A DNA stretch of 64,000 bases from Bordetella genomosp. 5. GTDB lineage: Bacteria > Pseudomonadota > Gammaproteobacteria > Burkholderiales > Burkholderiaceae_B. Shown here one piece after another: positions 12,015 to 21,467 of the stretch. The notes beneath the pieces were generated by a model. The model searched no databases. It was not told the origin of the DNA and was given only the letters and a program-made list of their open reading frames with translations. Both the position numbers and the translations under genes were made by a program. Each line of letters starts with the position of its first letter. The stretch's first letter is position 1. Location: assembly GCF_002261475.1 (NCBI RefSeq), contig NZ_NEVN01000003.1:1-64000 (forward strand). Reading direction: 5' to 3'.

Positions 12015-13178
12015 ATGCGCAAGCAATTCGGCTTGTCCGCGGTCGCGGCCGCTCTCGCCCTGGGTCTGTCGTTCGGCGCCCAGGCGCAGGTCAAGGTCGG
12101 CGTGACGGTTTCGTCCACCGGCCCGGCTGCCTCGCTCGGTATCCCCGAGCGCAACACCGTGGCGCTGCTGCCCAAGGATGTCGCCGGCCAGAAGATCGAC
12201 TGGATCGTGCTCGACGACGCCACCGACACCACGCAAGCCGTCAAGAATTCGCGCAAGCTCGTTTCCGATGACAAGGTCGATGTGCTGATCGGCACCTCGG
12301 TCACCCCCGGTTCGCTCGCCATGGTCGACGTGGCCGCCGAAGCCAAGGTGCCGATGATCAGCGTGGCCGCCAGCGCCAAGATCGTCGAGCCCGTCGACGA
12401 AAAGCGCCGCTGGGTCTTCAAGACGCCGCAAAACGACGCGCTGATGGCCGGCGCGCTGGCCGACGCCATGGTCAAGGCCAACATCAAGACCCTGGGCTTC
12501 ATCGGCTTTGCCGACGCCTACGGCGATGGCTGGCTCGCGGTGATGCAAGCCGCCGCCGAGAAGGCCGGCATCAAGGTCACCGCCGTCGAGAAGTACGGCC
12601 GCACCGACACCAGCGTGACCGGTCAGGTCCTGAAGCTGGTGGGCGCAAAGCCCGACGCCATCCTGATCGCGGGCGCCGGCACGCCGTCGGCCCTGCCGCA
12701 GAAGGAACTGCGCGCCCGCAACTACCCGGGCCAGATCTACCAGACGCACGGCGCCGCCAACAACGACGTGCTGCGCGTGTGCGGCAAGGATTGCGACGGC
12801 ATGCTGCTGCCAGCCGGTCCGCTGCTGGTCGCCGCGCAACTGCCCGACAGCAACCCGGTCAAGAAGTCGGCACTCGCCTACGTCGAAACCTACGAAAAGG
12901 CGCACGGCGCCGGCTCGACCAACACGTTCGGTGGCCACATGTGGGATGCCGGCCAACTGGTCGTGGCTGCGCTGCCGGTCGCGCTCAAGTCGGGCGCCAA
13001 GCCCGGCACGCCCGAGTTCCGCGCCGCCATGCGTGACGCCCTCGAAGGCGTGAAGGACCTCGCCGTGTCGCAGGGCGTGTTCAACATGAGCCCCACCGAC
13101 CACGCCGGTTTCGATCAGCGCTCGCGCGTGATCGTGAAGGTCGAGGGCGGCAAGTGGGTGTACCAGCCCGGTCTCTGA
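12015..13178 (+). CDS. Branched-chain amino acid-type ABC transporter, periplasmic binding protein (system 1)
   Basis: Periplasmic ligand receptor of the Leu/Ile/Val-binding family (Peripla_BP_6). A signal peptide covers residues 1-24 (ending FGAQAQ), followed by VKVGVTVSSTGPAASLG, the usual first strand. The mature protein of about 363 residues has the two-lobe fold length. RBS AGGAG precedes the ATG. The true ligand cannot be read from sequence: this family also binds amides, urea, aromatic acids and other small molecules. It heads the plus-strand SBP-livH-livMG-livF set, separated from livH by 159 bases with a hairpin. Confidence 0.9.
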   Translation: MRKQFGLSAVAAALALGLSFGAQAQVKVGVTVSSTGPAASLGIPERNTVALLPKDVAGQKIDWIVLDDATDTTQAVKNSRKLVSDDKVDVLIGTSVTPGSLAMVDVAAEAKVPMISVAASAKIVEPVDEKRRWVFKTPQNDALMAGALADAMVKANIKTLGFIGFADAYGDGWLAVMQAAAEKAGIKVTAVEKYGRTDTSVTGQVLKLVGAKPDAILIAGAGTPSALPQKELRARNYPGQIYQTHGAANNDVLRVCGKDCDGMLLPAGPLLVAAQLPDSNPVKKSALAYVETYEKAHGAGSTNTFGGHMWDAGQLVVAALPVALKSGAKPGTPEFRAAMRDALEGVKDLAVSQGVFNMSPTDHAGFDQRSRVIVKVEGGKWVYQPGL

Positions 13179-13254
13179 TCGTCAGGCATTGCGGGACGCG
13201 CGGTGCCGTAGCGACGCTTTGATGGCGTAGTATCGCGCTTCCCTGTAGCACCTC

Positions 13255-13278
13255 GCGCCGGCCTCTCGGGGCCGGTGC
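13255..13278 (+). terminator. Intercistronic hairpin between binding protein and livH
   Basis: A 9-bp stem with one G-T pair (13255-13263 with 13270-13278) and a 6-base loop lies between the binding-protein and permease genes, without a T-tract. Such structures often protect the upstream mRNA or partly terminate, giving more binding protein than permease. Confidence 0.4.
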
Positions 13279-13337
13279 GTCGTATTGCCGTGTCCTGGAC
13301 GGGGTCGGGACACCAAGAACCATAAGGTAGTTGTTCG

Positions 13338-14375
13338 ATGGATTCCACAATTGCGCTGATTCTGCTGCAAGACGGCATCGTCAACGGCGCCATCTATGCC
13401 TTGCTGGGCATGGCCTTGGTGCTGGTTTTCGCCGTTACGCGCGTCATCTTCATTCCACAAGGCGAGTTCGTTGCATTCGGCGCGCTGACGCTCGCGATGC
13501 TGGTCGACGGCCGCGTGCCGGGCACGGTCTATCTGCTGCCGCTGCTGGGCCTCGTGGTGTTGCTGCTGGAGCTGGTGCGCGGACTGCGCACGGGCATCTG
13601 GTCCGGGCTGCCCAAGGTGCTCGCCACCTGTGTCGCGCTGCCGCTCGTGCTGTTGTGGATCACGACTTCGTATGCCGGTCAGGGCACGTCGCTGTGGCTC
13701 AACATGCTGCTGACGCTGCTGCTGGTCATCCCGATGGGGCCGATGGTGTATCGCATCGTCTATCAGCCGCTGGCCGAGGCCACCGTGCTGGTGCTGCTCA
13801 TCGTGTCGGTCGCCGTGCACTTCGCCCTCATGGGCCTCGCGCTGGTGTTCTTCGGCGCCGAAGGCTGGCGCACGCCGGCCTTCGTGGGCGGTCAGATCGA
13901 TCTGGGCTTTGCCACGTGGTCGGGCCAGAGCCTGTTCGTGGTCGGGACCTGCGCGCTGCTGATCGTGGCGCTGTGGCTGTTCTTCGGCAAGACGCTGTAT
14001 GGCCGGGCGCTGCGCGCCACCGCCGTCAATCGCCGCGGCGCTCGCCTGGTGGGCATCAGCACCACCATGTCGGGCAGCCTGACCTTCACGCTCGCGGTCG
14101 CCATCGGCGCGATGTCGGGCATGTTGATCGCGCCCATCACCACTGTGTACTACGACACGGGCTTCCTGATCGGTCTGAAGGGCTTCGTGGGCGCCATCAT
14201 CGGCGGTCTCGCGAGCTACCCGGTCGCCGCCGCGGGTGCGCTGCTGGTGGGTGTGCTCGAAGCCTTCTCGTCGTTCTGGGCCAGTGCCTACAAAGAAGTG
14301 ATCGTGTTCACGCTGATCATTCCCGTGCTCGTGTGGCGTTCGTTCTCCCACCGTCATGTGGACGATGAGGAGTGA
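13338..14375 (+). CDS. livH: Branched-chain amino acid-type ABC permease LivH (system 1)
   Basis: One of the two membrane subunits of the importer. The sequence is highly hydrophobic; QDGIVNGAIYALLGMALVLVFAVTRVIFIPQGEF at the N-terminus and the cytoplasmic loop GRALRATAVNRRGARLVGIS (coupling to the ATPase) are typical. At 345 residues it is about 50 longer than usual LivH (compare 295 residues for the system 2 copy). The excess sits near residues 70-125 and adds hydrophobic segments. Its stop overlaps the candidate GTG of the next gene. Confidence 0.92.
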   Translation: MDSTIALILLQDGIVNGAIYALLGMALVLVFAVTRVIFIPQGEFVAFGALTLAMLVDGRVPGTVYLLPLLGLVVLLLELVRGLRTGIWSGLPKVLATCVALPLVLLWITTSYAGQGTSLWLNMLLTLLLVIPMGPMVYRIVYQPLAEATVLVLLIVSVAVHFALMGLALVFFGAEGWRTPAFVGGQIDLGFATWSGQSLFVVGTCALLIVALWLFFGKTLYGRALRATAVNRRGARLVGISTTMSGSLTFTLAVAIGAMSGMLIAPITTVYYDTGFLIGLKGFVGAIIGGLASYPVAAAGALLVGVLEAFSSFWASAYKEVIVFTLIIPVLVWRSFSHRHVDDEE

Positions 14376-14380
14376 GCATC

Positions 14381-16225
14381 ATGAATATGAATCGAATTCT
14401 GCCTCTCGTCTTTATCGTCGTGCTCGCGGCGCTGCCCCTGGTGGGCGCGACTCCCGAGTTCTGGATCACCCAGCTCAATTACATCGGTCTGGCCAGCCTC
14501 GTGGCGCTCGGTCTGGTGCTGCTCACCGGCGTGGGCGGACTCACCTCGTTCGGGCAGGCCGCCTTCGTGGGCCTGGGCGCCTACACCACGGCCTATCTCA
14601 CCACGCAATACGGCGCGTCGCCCTGGCTCGCGCTGGTGGTGGGCCTGCTCATCACCGCGGGCGTGGCGTTCTTCCTCGGGCTCATCACGCTGCGTCTCTC
14701 GGGGCACTATCTGCCGCTGGGCACGATCGCGTGGGGCCTGTCGCTGTATTACCTGTTCGGCAATCTGGATTTCCTCGGCAAGCATGACGGCATCGCCGGC
14801 ATCGAGCCGATCAGCGTGTTCGGATTCTCGCTGGCCAGCGGACGCCATATCTATTTCCTGATCTGGATTTTCGTGCTGCTGGCCTTGTGGGCCACGCACA
14901 ACCTGCTGGATTCGCGGCCCGGCCGTGCGATCCGCGCGCTCAAGAGCGGCGCCGGCATGGCCGAGTCGATGGGCGTGAACACGGGTAGCTACAAGATCAT
15001 CATCTTCGTGTGGGCGGCGATCCTGGCCTGCGTGTCGGGCTGGCTCTACGCGCACATGCAGCGCGCGGTCAGCCCCAGCCCGTTCGGCCTGAACTACGGT
15101 ATCGAATACCTGTTCATGGCGGTGGTGGGCGGCGCGAGCCACGTCTGGGGCGCCTTGCTCGGTTCGGCCGTGATCCTGGGTCTCAAGGATCAGCTGCAGA
15201 ACCTGCTCCCGCTCGTGATCGACACCAACACCAACGTCGAACTCGTTGTGTTCGGCGTGCTGATGATCCTGATGCTGCAATACGCTAGCAACGGACTCTG
15301 GCCCATCCTGGCCGGCTGGTGGTCGCGCCTGACCGGTACCGCCGGCTCGCGCCGCAGCCTGGCGCCGCCGCCCGAGGCCCCGGCGCTGCCGCAGCGCACG
15401 CGTCCTGCGGCGGGTGAGCTGGTGCTCGAGGTCGACGCGATTCGCAAGGAGTTCGGCGGTCTGGTCGCGGTGAACGACATCACGTTCAAGGTCCGCGCAG
15501 GCGAGATCATGGGTCTCATCGGCCCCAACGGCGCCGGCAAGAGCACGACCTTCAACCTCATCAGCGGTGTGCTGCCCGTGACGCGCGGCCAGGTCCGCTT
15601 CCTGGGCGAACGCACCGACGGCCGCTCCGCGCGGGCCATCGCGCAGATGGGCGTGGGCCGCACCTTCCAGCACGTGCAGCTGCTGCCGACCATGTCGGTA
15701 CTCGAAAACGTGGCGCTGGGCGCGCACATGCGCTCCGACGTGGGCGTGCTGTCCGGCGCGCTGCACAGCGACCGTGCCCGCGAGGCCCAGCTGCTGCACG
15801 AGGCCGCGCGCCAGCTGCAGCGCGTGGGACTGGGCGATTATCTCTACGAACAGGCCGGCAATCTGGCGCTGGGCCAGCAACGCATCCTGGAGATCGCGCG
15901 CGCGCTGGCCTGCGATCCGGTGCTGCTGTTGCTCGACGAGCCGGCGGCGGGGCTGCGCTACAAAGAAAAGCAGGAACTGGCACAGGTGCTGGAGCAATTG
16001 CGCGCCGAAGGGCTGAGCATCCTGCTGGTGGAACACGATATGGATTTTGTGATGCGTTTGACCAATCACCTGGTCGTGATGGATTTCGGCACCAAGCTGG
16101 CCGAAGGCGTGCCGGCCGAAGTGCAGCAGAACCCGGCCGTGCTCGAGGCCTATCTGGGCGGCATCGACGACGATCTGCCCGAGGCCGATCAGGGCAAGCC
16201 CGTGGCCGCCGGAGGTGTGCAATGA
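14381..16225 (+). CDS. Fused LivM permease / LivG ATPase (system 1)
   Basis: Single polypeptide joining the second permease and the first ATP-binding subunit of the importer. Residues about 1-320 are a LivM-type membrane domain; a Pro/Ala-rich linker (about 320-340) leads to an ABC domain with Walker [10 protein letters not shown], a Q-loop region [16 protein letters not shown], a divergent signature [15 protein letters not shown] and Walker [12 protein letters not shown]. The ATG at 14381 is preferred because GAGGAG lies 8 bases before it; a GTG at 14372 overlapping the livH stop is the alternative. There is no frameshift; the fusion is continuous. Its stop overlaps the livF start (ATGA). 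Confidence 0.93.
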   Translation: MNMNRILPLVFIVVLAALPLVGATPEFWITQLNYIGLASLVALGLVLLTGVGGLTSFGQAAFVGLGAYTTAYLTTQYGASPWLALVVGLLITAGVAFFLGLITLRLSGHYLPLGTIAWGLSLYYLFGNLDFLGKHDGIAGIEPISVFGFSLASGRHIYFLIWIFVLLALWATHNLLDSRPGRAIRALKSGAGMAESMGVNTGSYKIIIFVWAAILACVSGWLYAHMQRAVSPSPFGLNYGIEYLFMAVVGGASHVWGALLGSAVILGLKDQLQNLLPLVIDTNTNVELVVFGVLMILMLQYASNGLWPILAGWWSRLTGTAGSRRSLAPPPEAPALPQRTRPAAGELVLEVDAIRKEFGGLVAVNDITFKVRAGEIMGLIGPNGAGKSTTFNLISGVLPVTRGQVRFLGERTDGRSARAIAQMGVGRTFQHVQLLPTMSVLENVALGAHMRSDVGVLSGALHSDRAREAQLLHEAARQLQRVGLGDYLYEQAGNLALGQQRILEIARALACDPVLLLLDEPAAGLRYKEKQELAQVLEQLRAEGLSILLVEHDMDFVMRLTNHLVVMDFGTKLAEGVPAEVQQNPAVLEAYLGGIDDDLPEADQGKPVAAGGVQ

Positions 16226-16974
16226 GCCAGGCGCCCGTTCTCGAAGTCCGCGATCTGTCGGCCCGCTACGGCAAGGTGGGGGCGCTCACCGGCGCCGCAC
16301 TGACCGTGCCGGCCGGCAGCATCGTGACGGTCATCGGCGCCAATGGCGCCGGCAAGTCCACCATGCTCAATGCGGTGATGGGTTCGCTGCCCCAGACGGG
16401 CCATGCCGCCGGTCAGGTGCAATATGCGGGCAACGACGTCTCCGGCTGGCAGGTCGAGCGTCGCGTGGCCGCGGGCATGTCGCTCGTGCCCGAACGGCGC
16501 GAGCTGTTCGGCAGCATGTCGGTCGAAGACAACCTGCTGCTCGGTGGCTTTCGCCGCTACCGCGCACGCGAAAGCGGCTGGCGCACCACGCTCGACGAAG
16601 TGTTCGATCTGTTTCCGCGGCTGCGCGAGCGGCGCGCGCAACAGGCCGGCACCTTGTCCGGCGGCGAGCGCCAGATGCTGGCCGTGGGCCGCGCGCTCAT
16701 GGCCAAGCCCACGTTGCTGATGCTGGACGAGCCCAGCCTCGGTCTGGCCCCGCGCATCGTGCGCGAGATCTTCCACATCATCGCGCGCCTGCGCGAGACC
16801 GGCGTGGCCATCCTGCTGGTCGAACAGAATGCGCGCGCGGCCTTGCAGGTAGCCGATTATGGCTACGTGCTCGAGACCGGCGAGATCATTCTGCACGGAC
16901 CGGCGCGCGAGCTGGCCGGCAATCCGCGCGTGATCGAGAGCTATCTCGGCCTGGGCAAGCACCAGGAAGGCTGA
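16222..16974 (+). CDS. livF: Branched-chain amino acid-type ABC ATPase LivF (system 1)
   Basis: Second ATP-binding subunit of system 1, pairing with the LivG half of the fused protein. The 250 residues contain Walker [10 protein letters not shown], the signature [15 protein letters not shown], Walker [14 protein letters not shown] and the H-loop region replaced by the usual LivF-type VEQNA. All catalytic residues are intact, unlike the system 2 LivF. Last gene of the operon; a terminator follows. Confidence 0.95.
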   Translation: MSQAPVLEVRDLSARYGKVGALTGAALTVPAGSIVTVIGANGAGKSTMLNAVMGSLPQTGHAAGQVQYAGNDVSGWQVERRVAAGMSLVPERRELFGSMSVEDNLLLGGFRRYRARESGWRTTLDEVFDLFPRLRERRAQQAGTLSGGERQMLAVGRALMAKPTLLMLDEPSLGLAPRIVREIFHIIARLRETGVAILLVEQNARAALQVADYGYVLETGEIILHGPARELAGNPRVIESYLGLGKHQEG

Positions 16975-17004
16975 GGCGGGCCGCGGCGCGCTCGAGGCTG
17001 GCAA

Positions 17005-17040
17005 GAAAAAAGGCGAGGATTCGTATCCTCGCCTTTTTTT
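17005..17040. terminator. Bidirectional terminator, livF / phospholipase C
   Basis: A 10-bp perfect stem (17011-17020 with 17025-17034) and TCGT loop flanked by an A-tract on the left and seven T on the right. It serves the plus-strand liv operon and the minus-strand phospholipase gene, whose stop codon lies in the T-tract. Confidence 0.88.
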
Positions 17041-19168
17041 ATGCCTGCTGCGTCACGATGGGGCCGCCCATCGCCGGATCGGAGGTCGAGGGGGCGCCCG
17101 TCTCCATGCGCCCGGCGAAGCGCCGGCCCCATTCGGGGCGGTCGACGGCGCTGATGCGCAGGTCGTACCAATGGCCCTGCGCCTTCAGATCGATGGTGAT
17201 GTCCAGGCGGCTCTGGCCGGCCACCAGCTCGTTGCGCGGCGCCTGCGCGCCATAAACGCTGTCGTCGATCAGGAAGGTATTCGGCACCGTGCCGGGATTG
17301 TGCAGCGTGAGCGAGAGCGTGCCCGCCTGCGGTTGATAGCGCAGGCTGACCTCGGGCTGGGCGGGATCCGCGCGGCCACGAAACTGGCGGTGATATCCGT
17401 TGGGGCCCAGCAGCCAGAGATCGTAGAGGCCGGCGTCGTCGTTCGTGAGCCATTGGTCGCGAAGCCGCTTGCCGGCCTCGACGGTGTAGCGGCGCGGCAC
17501 GCGGTCGAGATGCAGACGGTCGTAGACGTGGAATACGGCGCCGGCCGTACCCCGGTTCACGAACGACAGCTCCAGCGTGTCGGCCAGGGCCTGGCCGTGC
17601 GTCTCGAGCACGTAGGGCAGCGCGCGCGACGGACGCGTTCCGGCCGGCTGCTCGGCGGGAACGACGTCGAGCGGGCGCAGCGGCAGCGTCGTGCCGGGCA
17701 GGCCGGCGGCGCGCGCCGCCTGCAACGTGGTCTCGGGCAGGGTGTCGACCGTGGGGATCGGCGCCTGCGCAAAGTCGAAGGCCGAGGTGAGATCGCCGCA
17801 CACGGCGCGGCGCCAGGGCGAGATGTTGGACTCGACCACGCCGAAGCGCTGCTCGAGAAAGCGCAGGATCGAGGTGTGATCGAACACCTGCGAGTTGACC
17901 CAGCCGCCGCGCGTCCAGGGCGAGATGATGTACATGGGCACGCGCTGGCCCAGACCGTATGCGCCTTGCAGGTATTGCGGCAGGTCGTCGCTCTCGTCGT
18001 GGCGCAGCACGCGGTGGTACTCGTCATGCGTGTCGACGGTGGAGCCGCCTGCCAGCACGGCGTTCGCGCCTTCGCCTTCGTACGAGGGCGGCGCCGGCGG
18101 GGGCATGTGGTCGAAGAAGCCGTCGTTCTCGTCGAACATCAGCAGCAGGACCGTCTTGCTCCACACGGCGGGATTGGCCGTGAGCGCCTGCAGCACGCGG
18201 GCGGTGTAGTCGGCCCCCTGGGCCGGGCTGGACGGACTCGGGTGCTCGGAGCCCGCCTTGGTCGCGCAGATCCACGACACCTGGGGCAGGCGATCCTTTT
18301 CCACGTCTTCGCGCAGCCGGGCCAGGCTGTAGGTGGTGAGCGCGTCGCGCGCGAGCTCGGCACGGGCGCCGGCCTCGCCGCGGTGGGCGGCGCGGTACTG
18401 GCGGAAGCCGGCCAGGGGATTGAGGGAGTAGTTGTCCTTCATGTCCTGGTAGATGCGCCAGCTCACGCCCGCCGCGCTCAGGCGCTCCGGGTAGGTCGTC
18501 CAGGTATAGCCGCCCGCCGGATCGCCGCCCTTGAGCTTGTTATAGGCATTGCCGACCGCGGGGCCATTGCTGCGGCCGTGCGGGTCGTTGGTGCCGGTCC
18601 AGGCGAACAGGCGGTTGGTGTTGGTGCCGCCGGTAAACGAGCAGTGATAGGCGTCGCAGATCGTGAAGGCGCGCGCCAGGGCGTATTGGAACGGGATGTC
18701 CTGTTCCGTGAAGTACGCCATCGAATGCTCGCGCTTGGCCACGGGCCAGCGGTTCAGCCGGCCCTTGTCCCACGCGTCCTGCGCGTTCGACCAGGTGTGC
18801 GGCGTGCCCGCCACGCGCATCAGCTCGAACATGGACTGCGTGTCCAGCGGGAAGGGCGGGACGACGCGCGGGTTCTCCGGATCGATGTCGTTGAGCTGGT
18901 GCCACACCGTGGCGCCGCTCAGCCCCGCCTGGTCCTGCACCGGAATCGGAAAGCGATCGCCGAAGCCACGTACGCCTGAGAGCGCGCCGAAGTAATGATC
19001 GAACGAGCGATTCTCCTGCATGAAGATCACGACGTGCTCGACGTCGCGCAGCGTGCCGGTGCGGCGATCCGGGGCGATGGCGAGCGCGTCGCGGATGACC
19101 GCGGGGAGAAGCGCGAAGGCGCCGCCGGTCAGGGCGGCACCTCGCAGGAAGTCACGGCGAGTGCTCAT
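17039..19168 (-). CDS. Phosphocholine-specific phospholipase C, Tat-exported
   Basis: Predicted secreted or periplasmic enzyme that splits phosphatidylcholine/sphingomyelin to diacylglycerol or ceramide and phosphocholine. The ATG at 19168 gives 709 residues, starting with a twin-arginine signal (STRRDFLRGAALTGGAFALL). The catalytic domain has the family motifs HVVIFMQENRSFDHYFG (about residues 45-60) and DENDGFFDHMPPP; the C-terminal ~200 residues form two beta-rich repeats typical of these enzymes. This is the non-zinc acid-phosphatase-like PLC family known from Pseudomonas and Burkholderia. Phosphocholine preference is from family similarity. It lies 100 bases after the aminotransferase gene on the same strand. 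Confidence 0.9.
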   Translation of the reverse strand: MSTRRDFLRGAALTGGAFALLPAVIRDALAIAPDRRTGTLRDVEHVVIFMQENRSFDHYFGALSGVRGFGDRFPIPVQDQAGLSGATVWHQLNDIDPENPRVVPPFPLDTQSMFELMRVAGTPHTWSNAQDAWDKGRLNRWPVAKREHSMAYFTEQDIPFQYALARAFTICDAYHCSFTGGTNTNRLFAWTGTNDPHGRSNGPAVGNAYNKLKGGDPAGGYTWTTYPERLSAAGVSWRIYQDMKDNYSLNPLAGFRQYRAAHRGEAGARAELARDALTTYSLARLREDVEKDRLPQVSWICATKAGSEHPSPSSPAQGADYTARVLQALTANPAVWSKTVLLLMFDENDGFFDHMPPPAPPSYEGEGANAVLAGGSTVDTHDEYHRVLRHDESDDLPQYLQGAYGLGQRVPMYIISPWTRGGWVNSQVFDHTSILRFLEQRFGVVESNISPWRRAVCGDLTSAFDFAQAPIPTVDTLPETTLQAARAAGLPGTTLPLRPLDVVPAEQPAGTRPSRALPYVLETHGQALADTLELSFVNRGTAGAVFHVYDRLHLDRVPRRYTVEAGKRLRDQWLTNDDAGLYDLWLLGPNGYHRQFRGRADPAQPEVSLRYQPQAGTLSLTLHNPGTVPNTFLIDDSVYGAQAPRNELVAGQSRLDITIDLKAQGHWYDLRISAVDRPEWGRRFAGRMETGAPSTSDPAMGGPIVTQQA

Positions 19169-19268
19169 GGTGTCGGCAGGCGGGAGGGGGCGGCGCGGGT
19201 AGGGAAGGGGGGCGGGACGCAGCGAGAGCGGTTCACTGCGCCCCGAAGGGCGTGGCTGGGCGGATCGC

Positions 19269-20114
19269 TCAGCGCTTGCCGGTCTGTTCGGCGTATTCCA
19301 TGTACAGGCGGTGCGCGCGCTGCGCGAACGGGCCATACGGCAGGGCTCGGTCTTCGACGCGGTTCACGTGCACCACCTTGCCGTAGTTGCCGGTGGAGAA
19401 CACTTCGTCGGCCTGCTCGACGTCGGCGCGCGTGATCGAGCGCTCCTCGACCTCGACGCCATCGGCGCGCAGCAGACCCAGCACGCGCTTGCGCGTGATG
19501 CCGTTCAGGAAGGTGCCGTTATCGATCGGCGTGACGACCTTGCCGTCTTTGGCGAGCCAGAAGTTGCTGGACGCGAACTCGGCCACATGGCCGGCGCCGT
19601 CGAGCATGATGGCGTTGTCGAAGCCCTTGGCGGCGGCTTCGGTGATGGCGCGCTGGCCATTCGGATACAGGCACGAGGCCTTGGCGTCGGTGGGCGCCAT
19701 GTTGGGCCAGGACCGCACATAGCTCGAGAAACACGCCGAGAAGCCTTGCGTGCCGGGCATCGGCACCTTGAAGACGTGCAGCACGAACTGCGTCTTGTCG
19801 GCGTCGGGCAGGAGGAAGCCGTCGGCGCAATAGAACATGGGCTTGATGTACAGCTCGGAGCCCGCCGGGAAGCGCGAGACGGCCTCCAGGCACAGGGCCT
19901 GGATCTCGTCGGCCGAGAGTTGCGGCTTCATCAGCATTTTTTCGGCCGAGCGCACGACGCGCTGGCAGTGCAGGTCGAGGTCGGGCGTCAGGCCGCGAAA
20001 CGCGCGCGCGCCGTCGAAAACCATGCTGGCCATCCAGAACGCGTGATCGGCGGGGCCGAGCAGCTTGGGGTTCTCGGTGGTCCACTGGCCATCGTGCCAG
20101 AAGAGGGCATCCAT
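19269..20114 (-). CDS. Class IV aminotransferase, branched-chain type
   Basis: PLP-dependent aminotransferase resembling IlvE/BCAT, which would interconvert Leu/Ile/Val and their 2-oxo acids; a D-amino acid or aminodeoxychorismate activity cannot be excluded from sequence alone. The PLP lysine is most likely K145 in the segment PTDAKASCLYPNGQ, followed by DGAGHVAEFASSNFW and the phosphate-binding GITRKRVLGL. At 281 residues it is shorter than the classical 300-310 residue IlvE. Neighbours are two Liv importers, which fits branched-chain amino acid metabolism, but it is not in their operons. Confidence 0.85.
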   Translation of the reverse strand: MDALFWHDGQWTTENPKLLGPADHAFWMASMVFDGARAFRGLTPDLDLHCQRVVRSAEKMLMKPQLSADEIQALCLEAVSRFPAGSELYIKPMFYCADGFLLPDADKTQFVLHVFKVPMPGTQGFSACFSSYVRSWPNMAPTDAKASCLYPNGQRAITEAAAKGFDNAIMLDGAGHVAEFASSNFWLAKDGKVVTPIDNGTFLNGITRKRVLGLLRADGVEVEERSITRADVEQADEVFSTGNYGKVVHVNRVEDRALPYGPFAQRAHRLYMEYAEQTGKR

Positions 20115-20278
20115 GTGACTTCCTTTGTTTGATCGCCAGGGCGCGCGGCGGCGCGGTGGCAGATGAGGCGCGCCAGGGCGCCGTAATCATCGGGGGCGCG
20201 CTGCCGCGCCGGGATAGGGGTCCCCGGTCCGTCGAGCCGGCTTTCCGGAGGAAGGCGCGGCGCGGGCCGGGAACGGGT

Positions 20279-21289
20279 TCATTGCTTGTCGAGGGCCGCC
20301 TGTACGCGCGTGGCGACGTCGGCCGGCACCCAGCCGCGCCAGACCGTGCCGTACTGCCGCAGGAAATACTGCGCCGCCTCTTCGGGCTCCTTGCCTTCGT
20401 TTTCGAGCCAGCCCAGGGTCGCGTCGATGGCCTCGTCGGGCACGCTCAGCTTGGTGAAGAACGCGGCCAGTTGCGGCGCCTGTTTGGCGAAGTCGGCATT
20501 CAGCCCGGTCACCACCGGGTTGGGCTTGAATTCGGTGGCGACCGGGTTGGCGCATTTCGGGTCGGTCATGCAGGTGTAGGCCTGCTGATCGAAGGCCGGC
20601 AGCTCCAGCTTGACCAGATCGAGCGCGCCGACCAGCGCGGTCGGGGTCCAGTAGTAGAAGACGATGTCACGCTTGCGCTTGTAGGCCGACACGATGGCCG
20701 CCTTCTGCGCGGCACCCGAGCCGGGCGCGAACATCGTGTAGTCCTTCTCGAGCTTGAGCGCGCGCAGCAGGTTGTCGTTCAGCGTGCCGCAGGCCCAGCC
20801 GGCGGGGCAGCCATAGATGCGGCCGCGGTTGGGCTCTTCGGGGTCGGCGAAGACCTCCTTGAAGCGCGCCAGGTCCGCCGCCTGCTTGAGTTCGGGGTGA
20901 CGCTCCACGGTGTAGCGCGGCACGTACCAGCCTTCACCGGCGTCGTACACATGGCCCACGCCGATCACGCGGCCGCTGTCGGTCGCCTTCTTCCAGGCGC
21001 TTTCGATCTGGCCGGGCCAGACCTCGGGGGTGACATCCACGTCGCCCCGCTGCAGCGCGGCCAGCATGGGCAGCGTTTCGCCGATCTCGACCGAGGTCTT
21101 GCAGCCATAGCCGTGTTCGACCACGAAGCGCTCGATGCCGGCCAGGACCAGATTCGACTCCCAGTTCAGACCGCTGAAGCGGACCGGGCGGTCGATCTCG
21201 CAGGTGGGGGCCGCTTGCGCCGCCGGAGCGGCCAGGGCGTAGGCCAATGCCAGGGCACCGAGGACGGGGACGTACAGTTTTTTGCGCAC
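20279..21289 (-). CDS. Choline/glycine-betaine-type ABC binding protein (orphan)
   Basis: Periplasmic binding protein of the OpuAC/ProX family. A signal peptide (residues 1-26, ending PAAQA) precedes a 310-residue mature protein with ETLPMLAALQRGDVDVTPEVWPGQ and IVFYYWTPTALVGALDLVKLELP, both characteristic of quaternary-amine receptors. Several aromatic residues that could form the cation-binding cage are visible (W in GLNWES, W in EVWPG, YYW). No permease or ATPase of this class is next to it, so it must use a transporter encoded elsewhere. It lies 164 bases upstream of the aminotransferase on the same strand. Confidence 0.88.
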   Translation of the reverse strand: MRKKLYVPVLGALALAYALAAPAAQAAPTCEIDRPVRFSGLNWESNLVLAGIERFVVEHGYGCKTSVEIGETLPMLAALQRGDVDVTPEVWPGQIESAWKKATDSGRVIGVGHVYDAGEGWYVPRYTVERHPELKQAADLARFKEVFADPEEPNRGRIYGCPAGWACGTLNDNLLRALKLEKDYTMFAPGSGAAQKAAIVSAYKRKRDIVFYYWTPTALVGALDLVKLELPAFDQQAYTCMTDPKCANPVATEFKPNPVVTGLNADFAKQAPQLAAFFTKLSVPDEAIDATLGWLENEGKEPEEAAQYFLRQYGTVWRGWVPADVATRVQAALDKQ

Positions 21290-21395
21290 AGTCGTTACCT
21301 GCCGAATGGGATGTCGTCATTGTAAGACGGCGCGGGGCTGTTACGAATCCGCTGCCGTCAAATTTGGCGGCGGATCGGGCCGGTTTCATGCAAAC

Positions 21396-21416
21396 GGGGC
21401 AGCCTGTGGCTGCCCC
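21396..21416 (-). terminator. Hairpin after the second Liv operon
   Basis: A 9-bp perfect GC-rich stem (21396-21404 with 21408-21416) lies 52 bases beyond the livM stop on the minus strand. The downstream T-tract is poor (GTTTG), so termination may be partial. Confidence 0.5.
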
Positions 21417-21467
21417 GCGGGGTGTTGCATGTCATGCCGATCGGCGCGGCCCTGGCCGCGGGCCGGC

